Of a stretch of 64,000 bases of DNA, positions 21,082 to 32,500 are shown one piece after another (positions within the stretch are counted from its first letter, which is position 1; each line of letters starts with the position of its first letter). The position numbers and the translations under genes are program-made. Location of the stretch: contig OU612073.1 in assembly GCA_914767715.1 (NCBI GenBank), forward strand, positions 8,680,001 to 8,744,000, in the 5' to 3' direction. Under the pieces are notes generated by a model, which was not told the DNA's origin, did no database searches, and worked only from the letters and a program-made list of their open reading frames with translations. Source of the DNA: Membranipora membranacea (Eukaryota; Bryozoa; Gymnolaemata; Cheilostomatida; Membraniporidae).

Positions 21082-21220
21082 CTAACTGAAGAAGAATCTC
21101 GTCGATAGTATTCCTGATGATTTTTATGCCTTCATGGGATCCCTCAGTCTTTATATTGTCTTCTGAAAAGCAAACCCTGCTTACACCAACACTAGTGGCC
21201 TTCTCTTTGATATGAGTTTT
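21082..21220 (-). CDS. PARP-like gene, exon upstream of the ART domain (possible macrodomain tail)
   Basis: Acceptor TAG, donor GTAAAT, 46 codons plus one base. Encodes VGVSRVCFSEDN and EGIKIIRNTIDEILLQL, a strand then a helix that could be the end of a macrodomain. That assignment is tentative. Confidence 0.5.
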
Positions 21221-22713
21221 CTATAGAAACAACATCAGTTTGAAAGGAGAATGATAGGCAAGGCAAGATACAGTTACCGATGCTAAACCCTCATTCCAAG
21301 GGAAACTCGATATGAGTAACTAAATTAATTCAACCAAAAAGGCGGCCAAAGGTTGTTCAGGGTAAATTAGTCTTCTAGTGTTAGTTGGATATCACAGATA
21401 AAAATCAATCCACGTTCAAATTGTAAAAATGATTTTCATATATTACGTGGGAGAAATAAAAAATTTTAGTATTCCACCGAAAAACAGAAATTACACGAGG
21501 GGTTCTATGAAACGCTAAAATTTACTGAGCAATTTCTGAGACTAGAATTTATTCCCTCTGATTTTGCTATTCATTGATAATTAAGCGAGGATCCTTAAAA
21601 AACGAATGGGGGATATTCAGACATCTTGGCATCTGACTTACCTTCATTGAATATGAACATTTGTGGTGTGGTGTGTGTAAATATTTAAAATGCGAGCAAC
21701 TTTTGGGCAAACTTGGAAAATCAAGGTGTTTATCGATTGATCGGAACTCACAGCATTTGTTATTCAGAACTTTTTAGGTTCACTCGATCTAGCATGGGTA
21801 ACCTGCATGTTTAAACCAGGGGTCAAATGTTCTTTTTTTGTAGTGCTTAGAAATGTTTTATTTCTAAAAGATGTTGGGAGACCGCTACACTTCCAAATGA
21901 TATTCAATCAAAGAAGTTCAGTCTGTTTGGTACTTTCTGTCAATTTTTACAAATTTACACTCGCCGTCGAGAAAGACTTTTAAGAACCTTGAACCACTGC
22001 TGCCACACATGCAAATGTGTGCTTCTTGAATTCTGTATAGCTCGAAACTAATAAGATTAGGCTGCAGACTCAGCATTGTCACTCAATAGGCAAATAATTT
22101 GCACAAACTGAAAGTCAAAATCAGGGCATGAAATTAGTTATCTACTGTATCATGTGAAGTAGTTACAGCCTTTCTAGTGAAACTATGAAGTCATCAGCTA
22201 GTGGTCAATTTCATATCCTGATTTTGCATATCAGTACTTGCTAATTATTTGCCCATTAGGTGAGAATTCTGAGGTTAAAGCCTCAATCAGCTATCTTGAA
22301 GCTTTAAAGAATTCAATGAGCCAATGAGTACAAATTTGCCTGAGTGTCAGAAGTAGTTTAATTCCACATCCTAGACGTGAAACGTATATTTTGGTTGAGA
22401 ATCATCTTCATAGATATAAAACACTTTCTCGAGCAATACAAATTTTTCAAGGAGCAAGCTGTACTCGCAGCATCAAAGCATAAACTCTAGTATATTCATG
22501 ATAGGCATCGCTTTCAGCATAACCCCATGCAAGTACCTGGGTTTCTGTAAGCATTAAAATTCATCTACATAGAGGGGAATAACTCCAGTCATCAGTTTGA
22601 TACATGCGTTAAAATGTTTTTTTTTTCTCATGTCAATTATTGCTGCCTAATCGTTCAACGGGCTGCAACTTCATCATTTGATTCAGGTATATATTTGTAC
22701 AACACATCAGAAG
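21221..22713. other. Stretch without recognised exons, containing a foldback
   Basis: Upstream of the last PARP exon that could be placed. No convincing splice-bounded exon was found on either strand. Contains the foldback at 22067-22284. Confidence 0.5.
22067..22284. repeat. Foldback with about 75-bp imperfect inverted arms
   Basis: The left arm (about 22067-22140) and right arm (about 22202-22284) are inverted copies sharing GGCAAATAATT, CAAAATCAGG and ATGAAATT, around a 60-base centre. Likely a MITE-type remnant. Confidence 0.7.
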
Positions 22714-23100
22714 ATTCCAGTATTCCAGTATTCCAGTATTCCAGTATTTCAGTATTCCAGTATTCCAGTATTCCAGTATTCCAGTATTCCAGTATTCCAG
22801 TATTCCAGTATTCCAGTATTCCAGTATTCCAGTATTCCAGTATTCCAGTATTCCAGTATTCCAGTTTTCCAGTATTCCAGTATTCCAGTGTTCCAGTGTT
22901 CCAGTGTTCCAGTGTTCCAGTGTTCCAGTGTTCCAGTTTTCCAGTATTCCAGTATTCCAGTATTCCAGTATTCCAGTATTCCAGTAGTCCAGTAGTCCAG
23001 TATTCCAGTATTCCAGTATTCCAGTATTCCAGTATTCCAGTATTCCAGTATTCCAGTATTCCAGTATTCCAGTATTCCAGTATTCCAGTATTCCAGTATT
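22714..23100 (+). repeat. 8-bp repeat array (ATTCCAGT)n
   Basis: About 48 copies of ATTCCAGT. Variant blocks: six consecutive units with GTGTTCC around 22887-22936, bordered by GTTTTCC units at about 22863 and 22934, and two GTAGTCC units near 22983-22998. The unit has no stop in any frame on either strand, so long open frames here are a by-product of composition. Confidence 0.95.
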
Positions 23101-23126
23101 TTGGCGAAGAATAGGACGCCGACATT

Positions 23127-24129
23127 TTGGTATAATTTTGGAAATTTAAAGTCAGCTTAATTACCCCCTATTAAACCGATGATTCCAATATTCTGGAATT
23201 AGAATAAGGCCGAGAAGAGCTTGAACTGGTGGGAGTTTGAAAAAGATTCAACACAGCTTTTATTTTTTGATGGTGCCGTATGGCATTTTTTTTTTAAGCA
23301 AAAGTGACCCTAATTAAAACGGACGCTGACGGAGAATGAAAAGCCGCAGAGCCAAACGGTTTGCAGATTCGAGATAAGCAGCAGTTGCTCATCCTCATGA
23401 GGTTAGTTAGAAGCAAATCTATTGTTTGATCCGAGCGAAAAAAAAGCGTGATACCCACCCTTGGTATAATTTTGCAAATTTAAAGTCAGCTTAATTACCC
23501 GGCTATTAAACCGATGATTCCAATGTTCTGGAATTAGAATAAGGCCGAGAAGAGCTTGAACTGGTGGGAGTTTGAAAAAGATTCAACACAGCTTTTATTT
23601 TTTGATGGTGCCGTATGGCATTTTTTTTTAAGCAAAAGTGACCCTAATTAAAACGGACGCTGACGGAGAATGAAAAGCCGCAGAGCCAAACGGTTTGCAG
23701 ATTCGAGATAAGCAGCAGTTGCTCATCCTCATGAGGTTAGTTAGAAGCAAATCTATTGTTTGATCCGAGCGAAAAAAAAGCGTGATACCCACCGTTGGTA
23801 TAATTTTGCAAATTTAAAGTCAGCTTAATTACCCCCCTATTAAACCGATGATTCCAATGTTCTGGAAATAGTATAAGGCCGATAAGAGCTTGAACTGGTC
23901 GGAGTTTGATAAAGATTCAACAGAGGTTTTATTTTTTGAGGGTGCCATATGGCATGTTTTTTTTAAGCAAAAGTGACCCTAATTAAAACGGACGCTGACG
24001 GAGAATGAAAAGCCCCAGAGCGAAACGGTTTGCAGATTCGAGATAAGCTGGAGTTGCTCCTCCTCATGAGGTTAGTTAGAAGCAAATCTATTTTTGGACC
24101 CGAGCGAAAAAAAAGCGTGATACCCACCC
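23127..24129 (+). repeat. Diverged edge monomers of the satellite
   Basis: The first two units (334 bp each) share private variants: GGTGGGAGTTTGAAAAAG, GGTGCCGTATGG, and CATCCTCATGAGG in place of CTCCTCATCGTGAGG. The third is intermediate. From about 24130 units match the core type. Confidence 0.85.
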
Positions 24130-25374
24130 TTGGTATAATTTTGCAAATTTAAAGTCAGCTTAATTACCCCCCTATTAATCCGATGATTTCAATATTCTGG
24201 ATTTAGAATAAGGCCGATAAGAGCTTGAACTGGTCGGAGTTTGATAAAGATTCGACAGAGTTTTCATTTTTGAATGGTGGCGTATGGCATGTTTTTTTTA
24301 AGCAAAAGTGACCCTAATTAAAACGGACGCTGACGGAGAATGAAAAGTCACAGAGCCAAACGGTTTGCAGATTCGAGATAAGCAGGAGTTGCTCCTCATC
24401 GTGAGGTGAGTTAGAAGCAAATCTATTTTTGATCCGAGCGAAAAAAAAGCGTGATACCCACCCTTGGTATAATTTTGCAAATTTAGAGTCAGCTTAATTA
24501 CCCCCCTATTAAACCGATGATTTCAATATTCTGGATTTAGAATAAGGCCGATAAGAGCTTGAACTGGTCGGAATTTGATAAAGATTCGACAGAGTTTTCA
24601 TTTTTGAATGGTGGCGTATGGCATGTTTTTTTTAAGCAAAAGTGACCCTAATTAAAACGGACGCTGACAGAGAATGAAAAGCCACAGAGCCAAACGGTTT
24701 GCAGATTCGAGATAAGCAGGAGTTGCTCCTCATCGTGAGGTGAGTTAGAAGCAAATCTATTTTTTGATCCGAGCAAAAAAAAAGCGTGATACCCACCCTT
24801 GGTATAATTTTGCAAATTTAAAGTCAGCTTAATTACCCCCCTATTAAACCGATGATTTCAATATTCTGGATTTAGAATAAGGCCGATAAGAGCTTGAACT
24901 GGTCGGACTTTGATAAAGATTCGACAGAGTTTTCATTTTTGAATGGTGGCGTATGGCATGTTTTTTTTTAGCAAAAGCGACCCTAATTAAAACGGACGCT
25001 GACGGAGAATGAAAAGCCACAGAGCCAAACGGTTTGCAGATTCGAGATAAGCAGGAGTTGCTCCTCATCGTGAGGTGAGTTAGAAGCAAATCTATTTTTT
25101 GATCCGAGCGAAAAAAAAGCGTGATACCCACCCTTGGTATAATTTTGCAAATTTAAAGTCAGCTTAATTACCCCCCTATTAAACCGATGATTTCAATATT
25201 CTGGATTTAGAATAAGGCCGATAAGAGCTTGAACTGGTTGGAGTTTGATAAAGATTCGACAAAGTTTTCATTTTTGAATGGTGGCGTATGGCATGTTTTT
25301 TTTAAGCAAAAGTGACCCTAATTAAAACGGACGCTGACGGAGAATGAAAAGCCACAGAGCCAAACGGTTTGCAG

Positions 25375-25391
25375 ATTCGAGATAAGCAGGA
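25375..25391 (+). promoter_or_regulatory. CENP-B-box-like 17-mer (example copy; present in most monomers)
   Basis: ATTCGAGATAAGCAGGA fits the CENP-B box pattern NTTCGNNNNANNCGGGN at eight of nine fixed positions (CAGG instead of CGGG). It repeats at about the same offset in nearly every monomer. Protein binding is not shown. Confidence 0.4.
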
Positions 25392-25410
25392 GTTGCTCCT
25401 CATCGTGAGG
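25388..25410 (+). other. Two overlapping dyads (example copy; present in most monomers)
   Basis: AGGAG-TTG-CTCCT and CCTCA-TCG-TGAGG, each with a 5-bp stem and 3-base loop, share the bases CCT. Only one can fold at a time on one strand. Confidence 0.7.
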
Positions 25411-28400
25411 TGAGTTAGAAGCAAATCTATTTTTTGATCCAAGCGAAAAAAAAGCGTGATACCCACCCTTGGTATAATTTTGCAAATTTAAAGTCAGCTT
25501 AATTACCCCCCTATTAAACCGATGATTTCAATATTCTGGATTTAGAATAAGGCCGATAAGAGCTTGAACTGGTCGGAGTTTGATAAAGATTCAACAGAGT
25601 TTTCATTTTTGAATGGTGGCGTATGGCATGTTTTTTTTAAGCAAAAGTGACCCTAATTAAAACGGACGCTGACGGAGAATGAAAAGCCACAGAGCCAAAC
25701 GGTTTGCAGATTCGAGATAAGCAGGAGTTGCTCCTCATCGTGAGGTGAGTTAGAAGCAAATCTATTTTTTGATCCGAGCGAAAAAAAAGCGTGATACCCA
25801 CCCTTGGTATAATTTTGTAAATTTAAAGTCAGCTTAATTACCCCCCTATTAAACCGATGATTCCAATATTCTGGATTTAGAATAAGGCCGATAAGAGCTT
25901 GAACTGGTCGGAGTTTGATAAAGATTCGACAGGGTGTTCATTTTTGAATGGTGGCGTATGGCATGTTTTTTTTAAGCAAAAGTGACCCTAATTAAAACGG
26001 ACGCTGACGGAGAATGAAAAGTCACAGAGCCAAACGGTTTGCAGATTCGAGATAAGCAGGAGTTGCTCCTCATCGTGAGGTGAGTTAGAAGCAAATCTAT
26101 TTTCTGATCCGAGCGAAAAAAAAGCGTGATACCCACCCTTGGTATAATTTTGCAAATTTAGAGTCAGCTTAATTACCCCCCTATTAAACCGATGATTTCA
26201 ATATTCTGGATTTAGAATAAGGCCGATAAGAGCTTGAACTGGTCGGAATTTGATAAAGATTCGACAGAGTTTTCATTTTTGAATGGTGGCGTATGGCATG
26301 TTTTTTTTAAGCAAAAGTGACCCTAATTAAAACGGACGCTGACAGAGAATGAAAAGCCACAGAGCCAAACGGTTTGCAGATTCGAGATAAGCAGGAGTTG
26401 CTCCTCATCGTGAGGTGAGTTAGAAGCAAATCTATTTTTTGATCCGGAGAATAAAAAGCGTGATACCCACCCTTGGTATAATTTTGCAAATTTAAAGTCA
26501 GCTTAATTACCCCCCTATTAAACCGATGATTTCAATATTCTGGATTTAGAATAAGGCCGATAAGAGCTTGAACTGGTCGGACTTTGATAAAGATTCGACA
26601 GAGTTTTCATTTTTGAATGGTGGCGTATGGCATGTTTTTTTTTAGCAAAAGCGACCCTAATTAAAACGGACGCTGACGGAGAATGAAAAGCCACAGAGCC
26701 AAACGGTTTGCAGATTCGAGATAAGCAGGGGTTGCTCCTCATCGTGAGGTGAGTTAGAAGCAAATCTATTTTTTGATCCGAGCGAAAAAAACGCGTGATA
26801 CCCACCCTTGGTATAATTTTGCAAATTTAAAGTCAGCTTAATTACCCCCCTATTAAACCGATGATTTCAATATTCTGGATTTAGAATAAGGCCGATAAGA
26901 GCTTGAACTGGTCAGAGTTTGATAAAGATTCGACAGAGTTTTCATTTTTGAATGGTGGCGTATGGCATGTTTTTTTTTAGCAAAAGCGACCCTAATTAAA
27001 ACGGACGCTGACGGAGAATGAAAAGCCACAGAGCCAAACGGTTTGCAGATTCGAGATAAGCAGGAGTTGCTCCTCATCGTGAGGTGAGTTAGAAGCAAAT
27101 CTATTTTTTGATCCGAGCGAAAAAAAAGCGTGATACCCACCCTTGGTATAATTTCGCAAATTTAAAGTCAGCTTAATTACCCCCCTATTAAACCGATGAT
27201 TCCAATATTCTGGATTTAGAATAAGGCCGATAAGAGCTTGAACTGGTCGGACTTTGATAAAGATTCGACAGAGTTTTCATTTTTGAATGGTGGCGTATGG
27301 CATGATTTTTTTAAGCAAAAGTGACCCTAATTAAAACGGACGCTGACGGAGAATAAAAAGCCACAGAGCCAAACGGTTTGCAGATTCGAGATAAGCAGGA
27401 GTTGCTCCTCATCGTGAGGTGAGTTAGAAGCAAATCTATTTTTTGATCCGAGCGAAAAAAAAGCGTGATACCCACCCTTGGTATAATTTTGCAAATTTAA
27501 AGTCAGCTTAATTACCCCCCTATTAAACCGATGATTTCAATATTCTGGATTTAGAATAAGGCCGATAAGAGCTTGAACTGGTCGGAGTTTGATAAAGATT
27601 CGACAGAGTTTTCATTTTTGAATGGTGGCGTATGGCATGTTTTTTTTAAGCAAAAGTGACCCTAATTAAAACGGACGCTGACGGAGAATGAAAAGCCACA
27701 GAGCCAAACGGTTTGCAGATTCGAGATAAGCAGGAGTTGCTCCTCATCGTGAGGTGAGTTAGAAGCAAATCTATTTTTTGATCCAAGCGAAAAAAAAGCG
27801 TGATACCCACCCTTGGTATAATTTTGCAAATTTAAAGTCAGCTTAATTACCCCCCTATTAAACCGATGATTTCAATATTCTGGATTTAGAATAAGGCCGA
27901 TAAGAGCTTGAACTGGTCGGAGTTTGATAAAGATTCAACAGAGTTTTCATTTTTGAATGGTGGCGTATGGCATGTTTTTTTTAAGCAAAAGTGACCCTAA
28001 TTAAAACGGACGCTGGCGGAGAATGAAAAGCCACAGAGCCAAACGGTTTGCAGATTCGAGATAAGCAGGAGTTGCTCCTCATCGTGAGGTGAGTTAGAAG
28101 CAAATCTATTTTTTGATCCGAGCGAAAAAAAAGCGTGATACCCACCCTTGGTATAATTTTGTAAATTTAAAGTCAGCTTAATTACCCCCCTATTAAACCG
28201 ATGATTCCAATATTCTGGATTTAGAATAAGGCCGATAAGAGCTTGAACTGGTCGGAGTTTGATAAAGATTCGACAGGGTGTTCATTTTTGAATGGTGGCG
28301 TATGGCATGTTTTTTTTAAGCAAAAGTGACCCTAATTAAAACGGACGCTGACGGAGAATGAAAAGTCACAGAGCCAAACGGTTTGCAGATTCGAGATAAG

Positions 28401-29525
28401 CAGGAGTTGCTCCTCATCGTGAGGTGAGTTAGAAGCAAATCTATTTTCTGATCCGAGCGAAAAAAAAGCGTGATACCCACCCTTGGTATAATTTTGCAAA
28501 TTTAGAGTCAGCTTAATTACCCCCCTATTAAACCGATGATTTCAATATTCTGGATTTAGAATAAGGCCGATAAGAGCTTGAACTGGTCGGAATTTGATAA
28601 AGATTCGACAGAGTTTTCATTTTTGAATGGTGGCGTATGGCATGTTTTTTTTAAGCAAAAGTGACCCTAATTAAAACGGACGCTGACGGAGAATGAAAAG
28701 CCACAGAGCCAAACGGTTTGCAGATTCGAGATAAGCAGGAGTTGCTCCTCATCGTGAGGTGAGTTAGAAGCAAATCTATTTTTTGATCCGAGCGAAAAAA
28801 AAGCGTGATACCCACCCTTGGTATAATTTTGCAAATTTAAAGTCAGCTTAATTACCCCCCTATTAAACCGATGATTTCAATATTCTGGATTTAGAATAAG
28901 GCCGATAAGAGCTTGAACTGGTCGGACTTTGATAAAGATTCGACAGAGTTTTCATTTTTGAATGGTGGCGTATGGCATGTTTTTTTTTAGCAAAAGCGAC
29001 CCTAATTAAAACGGACGCTGACGGAGAATGAAAAGCCACAGAGCCAAACGGTTTGCAGATTCGAGATAAGCAGGAGTTGCTCCTCATCGTGAGGTGAGTT
29101 AGAAGCAAATCTATTTTTTGATCCGAGCGAAAAAAACGCGTGATACCCACCCTTGGTATAATTTTGCAAATTTAAAGTCAGCTTAATTACCCCCCTATTA
29201 AACCGATGATTTCAATATTCTGGATTTAGAATAAGGCCGATAAGAGCTTGAACTGGTCAGAGTTTGATAAAGATTCGACAGAGTTTTCATTTTTGAATGG
29301 TGGCGTATGGCATGTTTTTTTTTAGCAAAAGCGACCCTAATTAAAACGGACGCTGACGGAGAATGAAAAGCCACAGAGCCAAACGGTTTGCAGATTCGAG
29401 ATAAGCAGGAGTTGCTCCTCATCGTGAGGTGAGTTAGAAGCAAATCTATTTTTTGATCCGAGCGAAAAAAAAGCGTGATACCCACCCTTGGTATAATTTC
29501 GCAAATTTAAAGTCAGCTTAATTAC
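25400..29525 (+). repeat. Seven-monomer block duplicated in tandem inside the satellite
   Basis: Diagnostic variants recur at an offset of 2,345 bases (7 x 335): GATCCAAGCG, CGACAGGGTGTTC, TTTTCTGATCC, and the AAAAAACGCG unit. Copies are about 25.4-27.2 kb and 27.7-29.5 kb. A partial third copy with the same markers lies near 35.15-35.85 kb. Confidence 0.75.
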
Positions 29526-32500
29526 CCCCCTATTAAACCGATGATTCCAATATTCTGGATTTAGAATAAGGCCGATAAGAGCTTGAACTGGTCGGACTTT
29601 GATAAAGATTCGACAGAGTTTTCATTTTTGAATGGTGGCGTATGGCATGTTTTTTTTTAGCAAAAGCGACCCTAATTAAAACGGACGCTGACGGAGAATG
29701 AAAAGCCACAGAGCCAACCGGTTTGCAGATTCGAGATAAGCAGGAGTTGCTCCTCATCGTGAGGTGAGTTAGAAGCAAATCTATTTTTTGATCCGATCGA
29801 AAAAAAAGCGTGATACCCACCCTTGGTATAATTTTGCAAATTTAAAGTCAGCTTAATTACCCCCCTATTAAACCGATGATTTCAATATTCTGGATTTAGA
29901 ATAAGGCCGATAAGAGCTTGAACTGGTCGGAGTTTGATAAAGATTCGACAGAGTTTTCATTTTTGAATGGTGGCGTATGGCATGTTTTTTTTAAGCAAAA
30001 GCGACCCTAATTAAAACGGACGCTGACGGAGAATGAAAAGCCACAGAGCCAAACGGTTTGCAGATTCGAGATAAGCAGGAGTTGCTCCTCATCGTGAGGT
30101 GAGTTAGAAGCAAATCTATTTTTTGATCCGAGCAAAAAAAAAGCGTGATACCCACCCTTGGTATAATTTTGCAAATTTAAAGTCAGCTTAATTACCCCCC
30201 TATTAAACCGATGATTTCAATATTCTGGATTTAGAATAAGGCCGATAAGAGCTTGAACTGGTCGGAGTTTGATAAAGATTCGACAGAGTTTTCATTTTTG
30301 AATGGTGGCGTATGGCATGTTTTTTTTAAGCAAAAGTGACCCTAATTAAAACGGACGCTGACGGAGAATGAAAAGCCACAGAGCCAAACGGTTTGCAGAT
30401 TCGAGATAAGCAGGAGTTGCTCCTCATCGTGAGGTGAGTTAGAAGCAAATCTATTTTTTGATCCGAGCGAAAAAAAAGCATGATACCCACCCTTGGTATA
30501 ATTTTGCAAATTTAGAGTCAGCTTAATTACCCCCCATTAAACCGATGATTTCAATATTCTGGATTTAGAATAAGGCCGATAAGAGCTTGAACTGGTCGGA
30601 GTTTGATAAAGATTCGACAGAGTTTTCAGATTTGAATGGTGGCGTATGGCATGTTTTTTTTAAGCAAAAGTGACCCTAATTAAAACGGACGCTGACGGAG
30701 AATGAAAAGCCACAGAGCCAAACGGTTTGCAGATTCGAGATAAGCAGGAGTTGCTCCTCATCGTGAGGTGAGTTAGAAGCAAATCTATTTTTTGATCCGA
30801 GCGAAAAAAAAGCGTGATACCCACCCTTGGTATAATTTTGCAAATTTAAAGTCAGCTTAATTACCCCCCTATTGAACCGATGATTTCAATATTCTGGATT
30901 TAGAATAAGGCCGATAAGAGCTTGAACTGGTCGGAGTTTGATAAAGATTCGACAGAGTTTTCATTTTTGAATGGTGGCGTATGGCATGTTTTTTTTTAAG
31001 TAAAAGTGACCCTAATTAAAACGGACGCTGACGGAGAATGAAAAGCCACAGAGCCAAACGGTTTGCAGATTCGAGATAAGCAGGAGTTGCTCCTCATCGT
31101 GAGGTGAGTTAGAAGCAAATCTATTTTTTGATCCGAGCGAAAAAAAAGCGTGATACCCATCCTTGGTATAATTTTGCAAATTTAGAGTCAGCTTAATTAC
31201 CCCCCTATTAAACCGATGATTTCAATATTCTGGATTTAGAATAAGGCCGATAAGAGCTTGAACTGGTCGGAGTTTGATAAAGATTCGACAAAGTTTTCAT
31301 TTTTGAATGGTGGCGTATGGCATGTTTTTTTTAAGGAAAAGTGACCCTAATTAAAACGGACGCTGACGGAGAATGAAAAGCCACAGAGCCAAACGGTTTG
31401 CAGATTCGAGATAAGCAGGAGTTGCTCCTCATCGTGAGGTGAGTTAGAAGCAAATCTATTTTTTGATCCGAGCGAAAAAAAAGCGTGATACCCACCCTTG
31501 GTATAATTTTGCAAATTTAAAGTCAGCTTAATTACCCCCCTATTAAACCGATGATTCCAATATTCTGGATTTAGAATAAGGCCGATAAGAGCTTGAACTG
31601 GTCGGAGTTTGATAAAGATTCGACAGAGGTTTCATTTTTGAATGGTGGCGTATGGCATGTTTTTTTTAAGCAAAAGTGACCCTAATTAAAACGAACGCTG
31701 ACGGAGAATGAAAAGTCACAGAGCCAAACGGTTTGCAGATTCGAGATAAGCAGGAGTTGCTCCTCATCGTGAGGTGAGTTAGAAGCAAATCTATTTTTTG
31801 ATCCGAGCGAAAAAAAAGCGTGATACCCACCCTTGGTATAATTTTGCAAATTTAGAGTCAGCTTAATTACCCCCCTATTAAACCGATGATTTCAATATTC
31901 TGGATTTAGAATAAGGCCGATAAGAGCTTGAAGTGGTCGGAGTTTGATAAAGATTCGACAGAGTTTTCATTTTTGAATGGTGGCGTATGGCATGTTTTTT
32001 TTAAGCAAAAGTGACCCAAATTAAACCGGACGCTGACGGAGAATGAAAAGCCACAGAGCCAAACGGTTTGCAGATTGGAGATAAGCAGGAGTTGCTCCTC
32101 ATCGTGAGGTGAGTTAGAAGCAAATCTATTTTTTGATCCGAGCGAAAAAAAAGCGTGATACCCACCCTTGGTATAATTTTACAAATTTAAAGTCAGCTTA
32201 ATTACCCCCCTATTAAACCGATGATTTCAATATTCTGGATTTAGAATAAGGCCGATAAGAGCTTGAACTGCTCGGAGTTTGATAAAGATTCGACAGAGTT
32301 TTCATTTTTGAATGGTGGCGTATGGCATGTTTTTTTTAAGCAAAAGTGACCCTAATTAAAACGGACGCTGACGGAGAATGAAAAGCCACAGAGCCAAACG
32401 GTTTGCAGATTCGAGATAAGCAGGAGTTGCTCCTCATCGTGAGGTGAGTTAGAAGCAAATCTATTTTTTGATCCGAGCGAAAAAAACGCGTGATACCCAC

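Larger units (their letters stand above)
19042..21220 (-). pseudogene. PARP14-like ADP-ribosyltransferase, 3' exons, with in-frame TAG in the catalytic domain
   Basis: PARP-family mono-ADP-ribosyltransferase C-terminus; the family transfers ADP-ribose from NAD+ to proteins or nucleic acid. Exons on minus: 21082-21220, 20623-20774, 19908-20085, 19042-19319; phases 1, 0 and 1 join correctly. Seen: LLPSTWAM and SSEYFKVARAF (start of the ART fold), IIRIQNEHVFMQY (the conserved R-I-QN strand), LWHGT (catalytic His, codon 19978-19980), FSRGYAGKNAVMYGEGSYFA (NAD-binding loop and Tyr strand) and AYPEYVIKFR near the C-terminus. This arrangement is closest to the PARP10/14/15 group. Odd points: codon 20029-20031 is TAG, 17 codons before the catalytic His and at a position alignable to a normal residue. 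Arg (19114-19116) also seems to occupy the third triad position. No 5' exons were found between 21221 and the satellite. It may be a pseudogene, a null allele or a sequence error. Confidence 0.7.

Noticed and set aside
22614-23125. Open frames of 105-166 codons on both strands over the 8-bp repeat
   Set aside because: The repeat unit has no stop in any frame, so long frames are automatic.
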